From: an uncultured Blautia sp. | GTDB lineage: Bacteria > Bacillota > Clostridia > Lachnospirales > Lachnospiraceae | Reading direction: 5' to 3' | Assembly (NCBI GenBank): GCA_938028845.1 | Contig: CALIZJ010000174.1 | Coordinates: forward strand, 1-20,479 | DNA: 20,479 nucleotides | Shown: in pieces, positions 13,868 to 20,479 of the stretch | Position numbering within the stretch: position 1 is the stretch's first letter | Layout: each line of letters opens with the position of its first letter | The notes under the pieces: model-generated | What the model saw: the letters and a program-made list of their open reading frames with translations, nothing else | Database searches by the model: none | Told to the model about the DNA's origin: nothing | Made by a program: the position numbers and the translations under genes

Positions 13868-14574
13868 TCATTTGCCCTCCATTTTAAATAGTTCAGATGT
13901 TTGGCGCGCAGTTCTTTTCGGTACCGCCTGCTTACCGGAATCTCTTTCCCAGAGCGGAGCACAATGCCGGTATCGGTTAAAGTACGGATATAATCCATAT
14001 TTATGATATAAGAGGCGTGAACCCGCACAAATAACAAATCGTCCAGGGAGGAAAGGATATCAGACAGCCGTCCGTAAAATTCATAGGAAGTATCCGGGGT
14101 ATATAAGGTAATCTGCCGGAGCCTGGATTCCAAATATACGATTTCCTGAAGGGGAATCTGGTATTGCGTTCGCTGGATATGAAAATGAAACTGCTTCTGC
14201 CGGTTCTGAAGATGATTAAAAGCATCTGCAAGAGCTTTTTGGAACAAGGCAGGGTCTATGGGTTTCGTAATAAAACGAAAAGGAAGGGTTTCAAAAACCT
14301 GATATACATATTCTTTATAATCGGTAATGTAAATAAGAAGAGCATAAGGATCCTTTTCCCGAATGGCAGAGGCGGTTTCTATGCCGGAGATTCCGGGAAG
14401 GGAAATGTCCATCAGTATGACAGAATAGTGGGTCTGCTCTTTGGAAAGCTCCTTTAAGAGCTCTTCACCTCTTGAAAACACATCTACGTTTATTTCCGGC
14501 ATAAATTTGGAAATAAGCGTCTCGATCTGTCCCTGGGTAAAAATATTGTCTTCGCATATGGCAATAGAAATCAT
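13864..14574 (-). CDS. AgrA-type response regulator with LytTR DNA-binding domain
   Basis: 236 aa from the ATG at 14574, supported by GGGAGGGG; the longer frame from 14637 would start inside the promoter. Receiver domain: E8/D9, phosphoacceptor D56 in VILMDISLPG, T84 region YITDYKEYVYQ, K104 in FITKPI. The LytTR domain (about 134-233) has IVYLESRLRQITLYT, VRVHASYIINMDYIRTL and KEIPVSRRYRKEL. Such regulators pair with AgrC-like kinases to control peptide production, virulence-type or competence genes. The partner gene follows directly with an ATGA overlap but is frameshifted here. No agrB/agrD-like genes are seen in the window, so the signal source is not local. Confidence 0.92.
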   Translation of the reverse strand: MISIAICEDNIFTQGQIETLISKFMPEINVDVFSRGEELLKELSKEQTHYSVILMDISLPGISGIETASAIREKDPYALLIYITDYKEYVYQVFETLPFRFITKPIDPALFQKALADAFNHLQNRQKQFHFHIQRTQYQIPLQEIVYLESRLRQITLYTPDTSYEFYGRLSDILSSLDDLLFVRVHASYIINMDYIRTLTDTGIVLRSGKEIPVSRRYRKELRAKHLNYLKWRANE

Positions 14575-14605
14575 AACGTAACCCCTCCCTTTTGCTGCTA
14601 TATAT

Positions 14606-14634
14606 ATTATAAGTGAGGAAGAAGCTTCCTGCAA
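14606..14634 (-). promoter_or_regulatory. Promoter of the LytTR regulator-kinase pair with a palindrome in its spacer
   Basis: On the minus strand TTGCAG (14634-14629), 17 bp, TATAAT (14611-14606). The spacer contains AGGAAG-CTT-CTTCCT, a short inverted repeat that could be an operator. The rest of 14635-14858 shows a TGTCA-N4-TGACA palindrome (14708-14721), a possible -10 TATGCT (14750-14755) for the lipoprotein gene, and an AAGAAAAG/CTTTTCTT hairpin (14758-14765 with 14787-14794). Confidence 0.6.
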
Positions 14635-14858
14635 CAAATCCTTAAAAGCCGGCGCATGCTGCAGAAAAAGGCAGGTTATGCCAGCTGCTGAAAATAACAG
14701 ATTGCCCTGTCAATAATGACACCTTCCCAAAATCAAAAGGCTTTCGTGGTATGCTTTAAGAAAAGGGAGGCGGCTATCTGATTCCGCTTTTCTTTCCGGG
14801 GCGGCAATGGCGGCTGAAATTTTATGGTATTTTATGTGCAGGAGGAAAAAAAGATAGG

Positions 14859-15296
14859 ATGAGAAAAGGGATGTTTCTTGGGGGAATTGTATTAAGCTGT
14901 ATTTTATTGAGCGGTTGTACGGCGGTAACGGACTGGGGAAAGGATTATTATTTTCCTTTTGCCTGGGCGGCAGACTGGTTTTTTGGGGAAAGGCAGCATG
15001 AGGGCAGGATAATTGTAAAAGATGCAGATGGGAATGTCCTCATCGAAATCCAGGATCAAGAAGCCATTGAACATTTTGCATCTGCGGTAGAAAAGCTGGA
15101 AGAGGAAGATGTGCTTTTTTCCTGGGGAGAAAAAGAAGAACTTTTATATGAATATGAAGTATGGGACAATGACAAAAAAGTTTCGTTTTTCTTATATGAG
15201 CCGGGAGATATATTGTCCTGCGGTGTGGGAAAACTGCAGGTATATTTCAGGCTTTCAGAGGAAGTGGCAGAAGAATTTTGCCGTCTGCTGGAATGA
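14859..15296 (+). CDS. Small lipoprotein of unknown function
   Basis: 145 aa. The N-terminus MRKGMFLGGIVLSCILLSGC is a lipoprotein signal peptide with lipobox LLSGC, so C20 would be lipidated and the protein anchored outside the membrane. The mature part is acidic and has a W-rich start (DYYFPFAWAADWFFG), then a short alpha/beta segment RIIVKDADGNVLIEIQDQEAIEHF that recalls a two-layer DUF-like domain. I do not recognise the family. AGGAGG lies 13 nt before the ATG, rather far, with a closer GATAGG. It is divergent from the LytTR pair, so that regulator might control it, but nothing in the sequence proves this. Confidence 0.8.
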   Translation: MRKGMFLGGIVLSCILLSGCTAVTDWGKDYYFPFAWAADWFFGERQHEGRIIVKDADGNVLIEIQDQEAIEHFASAVEKLEEEDVLFSWGEKEELLYEYEVWDNDKKVSFFLYEPGDILSCGVGKLQVYFRLSEEVAEEFCRLLE

Positions 15297-15345
15297 CTGA
15301 AAGGAGGATGATTTCATAAAAATCTTCAGATTCCGTGATAACCTC

Positions 15346-15374
15346 TGGACACAAAAAGGGACAAAGGATACAAT
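15346..15374 (+). promoter_or_regulatory. Promoter of the nitroreductase-epimerase pair
   Basis: TGGACA (15346-15351), 17 bp, TACAAT (15369-15374): one mismatch to consensus in each box. Transcription would start near 15381, which supports the internal ATG at 15442 over the GTG at 15388 as translation start. Confidence 0.65.
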
Positions 15375-15441
15375 AAAGGCAGGATTCGTGTATTATAAAA
15401 AGAAGAACGGATTACTTTTCGCAGACAGGAGTGATGAAGGT

Positions 15442-15987
15442 ATGGATTTAATCCAAGGGATTAGAGAAAGAAGAAGCATCAGAAAATTTAAGGATACGCC
15501 GGTACCCCGGGAACTTATCCGGGAGATCGTAGAGACCGCCTCTTATGCGCCGTCCTGGAAAAATACCCAGACAGCGGGATATATAGTGGTGGATAACAGG
15601 GAAATTCTGGAACAGATCGCTTCAGAAGATTATATGATGGGATTTACCCACAATGTAAATATTATCGCCCAGGCTCCTGCCCTGGTGATCCAGACTACAG
15701 CAAAGGGCCGTTCCGGGTACGAGCGGGACGGAAGTTTTTCCACTCCTAAAAAGGACAAATGGGAGGCCTTTGATGCCGGGATCGCGGCTCAGACCTTCTG
15801 CCTTGGAGCATATGAAAAAGGGCTTGGTACAGTGATCATGGGGATATTTGACGAAAAGAAGATTGCAGAGCTTATAGACCTGCCCGGGAATCAGGAGATT
15901 GCCGCGCTTATAGCCATAGGTTATCCGGACGCAGACCCGCAGGCGCCGGCGAGAAAAAAGACGGACGAACTGCTGACCTTTATTTAG
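15442..15987 (+). CDS. Nitroreductase-family FMN oxidoreductase
   Basis: 181 aa from the ATG at 15442 (AGGAG and GAAGG upstream), which begins MDLIQGIRERRSIRKFKDTP, the usual nitroreductase start with the FMN-phosphate-binding RRSIRKF. Then SYAPSWKNTQTAGYIVV (15-residue flavin-contact segment around 36-52), FDAGIAAQTFCLGAYEKGLGTV (around 112-133) and AALIAIGYPDADP near the end. The family uses NAD(P)H and FMN to reduce nitro groups, quinones or related compounds in the cytoplasm as a dimer. The natural substrate is not known. It is probably cotranscribed with the epimerase-like gene 53 bp downstream. Confidence 0.9.
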   Translation: MDLIQGIRERRSIRKFKDTPVPRELIREIVETASYAPSWKNTQTAGYIVVDNREILEQIASEDYMMGFTHNVNIIAQAPALVIQTTAKGRSGYERDGSFSTPKKDKWEAFDAGIAAQTFCLGAYEKGLGTVIMGIFDEKKIAELIDLPGNQEIAALIAIGYPDADPQAPARKKTDELLTFI

Positions 15988-16040
15988 AAGATCCAGGGAT
16001 TGTGCCTGGTATCCAGGGAGAAAGATTACGGAGGTATACG

Positions 16041-16958
16041 ATGGAAGAGAGAAAAACAGATATCCGGCTTGAGAACGAAGTGCTTTCGGCAGGGATTAAC
16101 CTGCACGGGGCAGAGCTGCGCTCCCTTTACAGAAAGGACTGCGGCAGAGAATATTTATGGAATGCAGATCCCCGTTACTGGGGCAGGACATCTCCTGTAC
16201 TGTTTCCTTTTGTAGGTGGTGTGCGGGATAAAAAATACCGGGTGGGGGACCGGGAATATCCTATGAACCAGCACGGCTTTGCCAGGGATAAAGACTTTGA
16301 ACTGATTGAAAACACTGGGTCGGAAGCCTGGTTTGCCCTAAAAGATGACGAGGATACCAGGAAGGTCTATCCTTTTTCCTTCCGGCTGGAAATTGGCTAC
16401 CGTCTGGAAGGGGAGCGTATACGTGTCATGTGGAGGGTAAAGAATCCAGATCCTGAGAATGAATTATATTTTTCTATTGGCGCGCATCCGGCATTTTTCT
16501 GCCCCTTACAGGAAGGAGAAAAGCAGTGGGATTATAAGCTGCGTTTTCAGACAAGCACAGGAAGCCTGCTGTCTCAATTTACAAACAGAGTTTTCGGACA
16601 GGGAGGACTTGCCACAGATAAGACCCTTGTGTATGAGCTGGAAGAGGGCTGTCTTCCCATTGGAGAGCATTTATTTGACGGAGATGCCCTGATTCTGGAA
16701 AATGGACAGGTACAAAAAATTTCGCTGGTGGCGCCATCGGGAAATACCTGCCTTTCTGTGGAATTTTCGGCGCCCCTGGTGGGAATCTGGTCCCCGCCGG
16801 GAAAACAGGCACCTTTTATCTGTATTGAACCGTGGTATGGAAGGTGCGACAGAGAAGGTTTCCAGGGAGAATTAAAAGACCGGGAATGGGAAAATGTACT
16901 CCAGCCAATGGGCGTGTTCCAGGCGGAATACAGCATTCTTGTACATGAGAAAATTTGA
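16041..16958 (+). CDS. Aldose 1-epimerase family protein (LacX-like)
   Basis: 305 aa from the ATG at 16041, which has GGAGG 6-7 nt upstream; the earlier in-frame start at 16002 has no site. Residues 45-60 carry YWGRTSPVLFPFVGG. The mutarotase motifs follow: NQHGFARD with H78, SIGAHPAFF with H149, and FICIEPWYGR with E263, the likely acid/base pair and catalytic carboxylate. This is the LacX/YihR-type branch of the galactose mutarotase superfamily, which interconverts sugar anomers; some members act on sugar phosphates. No sugar operon is next to it, so the substrate is open. It probably ends the nitroreductase transcript at the terminator 16968-17008. Confidence 0.88.
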   Translation: MEERKTDIRLENEVLSAGINLHGAELRSLYRKDCGREYLWNADPRYWGRTSPVLFPFVGGVRDKKYRVGDREYPMNQHGFARDKDFELIENTGSEAWFALKDDEDTRKVYPFSFRLEIGYRLEGERIRVMWRVKNPDPENELYFSIGAHPAFFCPLQEGEKQWDYKLRFQTSTGSLLSQFTNRVFGQGGLATDKTLVYELEEGCLPIGEHLFDGDALILENGQVQKISLVAPSGNTCLSVEFSAPLVGIWSPPGKQAPFICIEPWYGRCDREGFQGELKDREWENVLQPMGVFQAEYSILVHEKI

Positions 16959-16967
16959 CATTATTTT

Positions 16968-17008
16968 ACAGGCGGTATCCAAAAAAGCAGCGATACCGCC
17001 TGTTTTTT
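16968..17008 (+). terminator. Intrinsic terminator after the epimerase-like gene
   Basis: Perfect 12-bp stem ACAGGCGGTATC (16968-16979) with GATACCGCCTGT (16992-17003), 12-nt loop, then TTTTTT to 17008. It sits between convergent genes; the stop of the minus-strand kinase (17007-17009) overlaps the T run. Confidence 0.92.
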
Positions 17009-18386
17009 ACTCCTTGCCAGGCATTTCCCGGGGAAGGGCGATTTTTACACACAGTCCATGAGGAGAATTAGAAGAAAAGGAGAGAGTTCCCCCATGTACG
17101 AGTACTATCTGGCGTACAATCTTAAGCCCCAACCCATGCTCTGTGTCCCGGTTGTTTTCCTGTATACTGGAAATATCCTTTCCGGCGTTTAAAGCTTGTA
17201 AAAGCCCGGGGGTAAGCCCGGATCCGTCATCCTTAGCGGTAAAACAGCAAAAATCTTCATTCATTTGCAAAGACAGATAAATACGGCATCCCTTGGGATT
17301 ATGCACGATGCTGTTTCGGATCAGGTTGGTGAGCATCCGTTCAAGGAGGAAACGGTCAGCATAGATCTGGCCGGCGGTTTGGGACTTATCCTGGATAAAC
17401 TGAAGGTCATACTGCCAGGGAAGCCTGTCATTTAAAAATTCGGCTGTGATCTTCCGGCAGAGTTCCACAGGATCCAGAAGCTCTTTCTGGATGGGCTGCA
17501 TGGAATATTCCAGTTTGGTGGTCAGGTTTAAATTATCTACCAGCTCCTTCAGCTTTTCCCCCTGTCTTCGTATGATCCCTGCCTGTTTTTGAATGATTTT
17601 AGGAATATCCATGGTGTCCTCGATTTCGCTGGCGTAACCTAAGATCATGGACAAAGGTGTCCGTATATCATGGGAAATACCCCGGATCCATTCGGCGCGA
17701 GTATTGTCTTTTTTTATCAGGTACGCCCCTGCTTTATTTAAACTGGCATTAATTTCCGCCAGTTCTCCGGTTTCGCTGAGGTGGAAGGGTTTTCCTTTAG
17801 AAAGGCTTTGGATACCGCCCAGAATAGGGCGGATTCCCTTTTCTACCCGGCGGGTATTGCGGATAAACAGGTAAAGCATGAGCAGCAGGTTAACAAGAAA
17901 GGTAAGGGGGATCCAGACCATTAAAGATTCGATGTAGTTCATGTCCAAAGAGACATAATACTGAAAAAGAGCATTGGGAGGAAAACCCACTACCAAAAGT
18001 CCGTCCGTATGTTTCCAGACCCTAACCGGGTAATCTTCTAAAAACCAGTGGGTAAATACGGCAACGTCTGTTACGGTATATTTTCGGGAGAGATTTTCCG
18101 GAAGATCCATCTCCCAAAGGATATCTCCATCGTCGTCTAAAAGCATTGCCCAAGCGTTTTTCTGGCGCAGCATTGCCCTGGCGGCGTCATCGGCAGTGTG
18201 CCGTCCGTCTTCTTTTGTGATATGAGCAGACAGCTGTTCAATGGAAAAACGTTCATCTGAAGCTTCATGTGTATAAGTAGCTGAAAAAAAACCACAGATC
18301 AACAGGATATTGATCATAAAAAATAAAAGGAGAATCCCAAAAGTGGACAGGATATAACGGCGAAAAAAACGTTCAGCTACATTCAT
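17007..18386 (-). CDS. Sensor histidine kinase of the second peptide-type two-component system
   Basis: 459 aa. The ATG at 18386 overlaps the regulator stop by 4 nt. Two membrane segments (residues 11-33 and 154-176) flank an extracellular domain of about 120 residues; a HAMP-like linker follows, then HisKA with H239 in GISHDIRTPLSMILGY, and HATPase with N357 in LTNLIRNSIVHN, DDGSG (386-390) and HGLGL (417-421). It is a full-length VanS/BaeS-like kinase, larger and differently built from the one at 4306. With the regulator beside it and the divergent BcrA-like transporter, it probably senses a membrane- or wall-active compound. The exact signal is unknown. Confidence 0.93.
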   Translation of the reverse strand: MNVAERFFRRYILSTFGILLLFFMINILLICGFFSATYTHEASDERFSIEQLSAHITKEDGRHTADDAARAMLRQKNAWAMLLDDDGDILWEMDLPENLSRKYTVTDVAVFTHWFLEDYPVRVWKHTDGLLVVGFPPNALFQYYVSLDMNYIESLMVWIPLTFLVNLLLMLYLFIRNTRRVEKGIRPILGGIQSLSKGKPFHLSETGELAEINASLNKAGAYLIKKDNTRAEWIRGISHDIRTPLSMILGYASEIEDTMDIPKIIQKQAGIIRRQGEKLKELVDNLNLTTKLEYSMQPIQKELLDPVELCRKITAEFLNDRLPWQYDLQFIQDKSQTAGQIYADRFLLERMLTNLIRNSIVHNPKGCRIYLSLQMNEDFCCFTAKDDGSGLTPGLLQALNAGKDISSIQENNRDTEHGLGLKIVRQIVLVHGGTLSFSSNSPHGLCVKIALPREMPGKE

Positions 18387-19084
18387 AGGGAATCCTCCTT
18401 TACATAAAGGCGGTACCCCAGGCCTTTTACGGTCATAAGGGAAACGGGCCTGGAGGGATTTTCTTCTATTTTTTCCCGGAGATGCCGGATATGGGTGGCA
18501 AGAGTGCTTTCATATCCCTGCCAAAATTCGCCGCAGACTGTTTCGCACAGGGAACCTGTGGTAACGATCCGCCCTGCGTTTTCATACAGCTTTTCAAAAA
18601 GCATAAGCTCTTTGGCTGTGAGAGAAATTGTTTCTCCCTTTCGCCATACCTGGGCATTTTCCAGATCTACAGTGGAGGCGGCAAGGGATATCTTTTTTTC
18701 CTTTACGGGATAGACGCGCCTTAAGACTGCCTCAACCCGGAATAAAAGTTCCTTTGGCAAAAACGGCTTTGTCAGATAATCGTCGGCACCGTACTCAAAA
18801 CCAGTAAATTTATCTTCTGCCTCTCCCCTGGCGGTGAGCATTAAAACCGGTACACTGCTGGAACGGCGGATTTCTTTTAGCAGGGAAAATCCATCCATTT
18901 CCCTCATCATCACGTCCAGAATAAGCATATCCGGGCGAAGTTCTTTCCAAAGCTTAAGAGCGGCCCTTCCAGAGGAAGCGGTTATGATCTGCGTATAGCC
19001 TGCCCTTTGGAAGATCATACTGACCATTTCCAATAAATCTTCTTCGTCATCTACTACCAGTATTTTTCGGTCTTTATTCTGCAT
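18383..19084 (-). CDS. OmpR/PhoB-family response regulator of the second module
   Basis: 233 aa from the ATG at 19084, supported by GGGAGG 9 nt upstream; the in-frame start at 19150 lies upstream of the predicted promoter boxes and is rejected. Receiver: D12/D13, phosphoacceptor D57 in MLILDVMM, T84, K106 in DDYLTKPF. Winged helix from about 135 (ISLTAKELMLFEKLYENAG ... ATHIRHLREKIEENP ... VKGLGYRLY). It should bind the 11-bp-phased TCAAGG repeats between its own promoter and the ABC genes, and so control both. The partner kinase gene is translationally coupled. Confidence 0.94.
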   Translation of the reverse strand: MQNKDRKILVVDDEEDLLEMVSMIFQRAGYTQIITASSGRAALKLWKELRPDMLILDVMMREMDGFSLLKEIRRSSSVPVLMLTARGEAEDKFTGFEYGADDYLTKPFLPKELLFRVEAVLRRVYPVKEKKISLAASTVDLENAQVWRKGETISLTAKELMLFEKLYENAGRIVTTGSLCETVCGEFWQGYESTLATHIRHLREKIEENPSRPVSLMTVKGLGYRLYVKEDSL

Positions 19085-19114
19085 CCTGTCCTGCCTCCCT
19101 TTTGTAATACTTTT

Positions 19115-19143
19115 ATTATAGCTCAGGATGTCTGTTCTGCCTA
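19115..19143 (-). promoter_or_regulatory. Predicted promoter of the regulator-kinase pair
   Basis: On the minus strand TAGGCA (19143-19138), 17 bp, TATAAT (19120-19115). The phased repeat array begins 17 bp upstream of the -35 box, a position from which the bound regulator could also act on this promoter. Confidence 0.55.
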
Positions 19144-19159
19144 TTCTCATTAGAAAATC

Positions 19160-19213
19160 TCAAGGAAAATTCAAGGTTATCTCAAAGCTGTCTTAAGGCA
19201 GCCGTGTTACACT
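19160..19213 (+). promoter_or_regulatory. Four TCAAGG-like repeats with exact 11-bp period and -10 box before the BcrA-like gene
   Basis: TCAAGG (19160), TCAAGG (19171), TCAAAG (19182) and TTAAGG (19193) are spaced 11, 11 and 11 bp. A -10-like TACACT lies at 19208-19213, 9 bp after the last repeat, with no good -35 box. This resembles direct-repeat operators of OmpR-family activators (compare the TTTAAG-N5-TTTAAG type known for CiaR). The regulator at 18383-19084 is the natural ligand. Confidence 0.75.
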
Positions 19214-19308
19214 TCATACATCGAAAAGAAAATAACGGGTTCCGGCTTAGAGGAACGGTTATTTCGTATTCGGTGTACCATCTGTGAAAGAAAAGGAGGC
19301 AGACACAT

Positions 19309-20232
19309 ATGAGTGAATATTTGATTGAAACCCATAATCTGACAAAAAAATACGGGGAGCAGACCAGCGTTTCCAGCCTGAACCTTCATGTAAGAAAAGG
19401 AAGGATTTACGGTCTTTTAGGCAGAAACGGAGCTGGAAAGACAACGACCATGCGGATGCTTTTAGGACTGACAGCGCCAAGTGCCGGGACGGCTCTGCTT
19501 TTTGGAAAGCCCCTTCGGAAAAACGAAAAGAAGCTCCTTCCCCGGATCGGAAGCCTGATTGAGTCTCCAGGTTTTTATCCCAATCTGACCGGGACGGAGA
19601 ATCTGAGAATTTTTGCCATGCTTCGCGGCTTAAAAGATCCTGCTTATATAAAAAACGCGCTGGCCCTGGTAAATCTGCCGTATGGGGATAAAAAGCTGTA
19701 TTCCCAATATTCTTTGGGAATGAAGCAAAGGCTCGCCATCGCCCTTGCGGTGATGCACGATCCGGAACTTTTGATCCTGGACGAGCCGATTAACGGGCTG
19801 GACCCTATCGGGATCGCCGAGGTAAGGGATTTTATCCGGGAGCTGTGCGATACCAGAGGAAAGACCATATTAATTTCCAGCCATATCCTTTCGGAAGTTT
19901 CTCTGCTGGCGGATGACATTGGGATTATCGACCATGGAGTTCTTTTAGAGGAAGAGAGTATGGAAGAGCTGGAAAGAAAGAACGCCAGATTTTTTCACCT
20001 GGGGGTATCGGATGCAGAGCGGGCGTACAAACTTATTACCCTTCGTTTCGGAAAGTGCCGGATGAAAATGCGGGATGCTTATAACCTGTATCTTTACGAC
20101 ACAGAGCTTCCGGTGGCGGATATTAACCGGGTTTTGATAGAAGACGGTATTTCGGTGCGGGAACTGCATCTTAGTGAGAATACACTGGAAGATTATTTTA
20201 AAGAAATTACTGGGGGTGAGGGGATTGCTTAG
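19309..20232 (+). CDS. ABC transporter ATP-binding protein, BcrA-like (second module)
   Basis: 307 aa, ATG after AAAGGAGG. Walker A GRNGAGKT (38-45), signature YSLGMKQRL (134-142), Walker B LLILDEP (154-160) with E159, and H192 in SSHILSE. It keeps the GSLIESPGFYPNLTGTENL block and the C-terminal extension typical of BcrA/lantibiotic-protection ATPases. It is related to, but clearly distinct from, the ATPase at 2546. The following permease gene overlaps its end by 8 nt. Probable role: ATP-driven removal of bacitracin- or lantibiotic-like compounds, induced through the repeat array upstream. Confidence 0.94.
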   Translation: MSEYLIETHNLTKKYGEQTSVSSLNLHVRKGRIYGLLGRNGAGKTTTMRMLLGLTAPSAGTALLFGKPLRKNEKKLLPRIGSLIESPGFYPNLTGTENLRIFAMLRGLKDPAYIKNALALVNLPYGDKKLYSQYSLGMKQRLAIALAVMHDPELLILDEPINGLDPIGIAEVRDFIRELCDTRGKTILISSHILSEVSLLADDIGIIDHGVLLEEESMEELERKNARFFHLGVSDAERAYKLITLRFGKCRMKMRDAYNLYLYDTELPVADINRVLIEDGISVRELHLSENTLEDYFKEITGGEGIA

Positions 20233-20479
20233 GCTGATCTGCTGTGAAATAAAGAAGCTTCGGCGCAAACCGCTGTTTTTTGCCGCCTCGGCATCATCGG
20301 TGCTTTTGCCTCTTGGATATGCTTTATTTTTGTCGGAAGCAAAAAACAGTGTGGACGCAGTGGAGGGGATGATGTCAAGCCTTTTCCAGCTCAGCGCCTA
20401 TATGCTGCTGATGCCGGTTTTAGTGATACTGGCATGTAATCTGCTGTTTGAAGAGCAGGATAACGATACCATGAAAAAT
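20225..20479 (+). CDS. ABC-2 type permease (start only, cut by window edge)
   Basis: TTG start at 20225, within the ATPase stop region, after GGTGAGGGG; 85 codons are open to the edge. The N-terminus MLRLICCEIKKLRRKPLFF is the cytoplasmic lead-in typical of lantibiotic-immunity permeases. A first membrane segment (AASASSVLLPLGYALFL) and a second (YMLLMPVLVILACNLLF) follow, with FEEQDNDTMKN matching the conserved E(xx)D(GN)T turn also seen in the permease at 3454. It would be the membrane partner of the upstream ATPase. Most of the protein lies outside the window. Confidence 0.82.
   Translation, partial: MLRLICCEIKKLRRKPLFFAASASSVLLPLGYALFLSEAKNSVDAVEGMMSSLFQLSAYMLLMPVLVILACNLLFEEQDNDTMKN

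Overview
The window looks like the chromosome of a low-to-mid GC Gram-positive anaerobe, most likely a gut clostridium of the Lachnospiraceae type (Blautia/Dorea-like). This is inferred from the strong AGGAGG ribosome-binding sites, mixed ATG/GTG/TTG starts, TTGACA/TATAAT-like promoters, and gene content: a BIG2-domain secreted esterase, lantibiotic-type ABC modules, a TatD-associated-type radical SAM protein, a WYL/GyrI-like pair and a C45-type peptidase. No rRNA, tRNA, CRISPR array, prophage or transposase gene was seen.

Layout. 1-1319 (minus, cut by the window edge) is a secreted glycerophosphodiester-phosphodiesterase-like enzyme with two bacterial Ig-like domains; a terminator-like hairpin sits in its leader. 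1699-5199 (plus) is a complete four-gene antimicrobial-peptide sensing/efflux module: OmpR-type regulator, ABC ATPase, ABC-2 permease and a short histidine kinase, with a phased TTTAC repeat array before the ATPase gene. 5359-7034 holds a WYL-domain regulator and a GyrI-like protein, both preceded by the same TGACA-N6-TGTC operator placed at the same distance from the -10 box. The GyrI-like gene has lost its expected C-terminus and runs through an intrinsic terminator. It faces a C45-family peptidase gene (6945-7618, minus) that is a clear internal-deletion pseudogene.

7864-8754 is an autoinhibited (class II) Fic protein with an N-terminal helix-turn-helix. A Crp/Fnr-type regulator (8913-9584, minus) is divergent from a TIGR04076-like protein fused to a heavy-metal-associated domain (9667-10254), and the two promoters overlap. 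A pyridoxamine-kinase-like gene and a small radical SAM gene follow (10472-11947). Between the radical SAM gene and a convergent DUF1349 gene lies a 150-bp element of nested inverted repeats with a possible pseudoknot (11947-12096), the most unexplained structure in the window.

12795-14574 (minus) encodes an AgrA/LytTR-type regulator and an AgrC-like kinase split by a frameshift, with no peptide or processing gene nearby. A small lipoprotein gene (14859-15296), a nitroreductase and an aldose-1-epimerase-like gene (15442-16958) follow. The right end (17007-20479) is a second antimicrobial-peptide-type module: kinase and OmpR-type regulator on the minus strand, divergent from a BcrA-like ATPase and a permease cut by the edge. 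Four TCAAGG-like repeats spaced exactly 11 bp lie between them.

Overall this is a regulatory and defence-flavoured accessory stretch: three two-component systems, a Crp-type and a WYL regulator, two drug/peptide ABC modules, and visible gene decay at 6.9-7.6 kb and 13.6 kb. All functions are inferred from sequence by eye; no database search was run.
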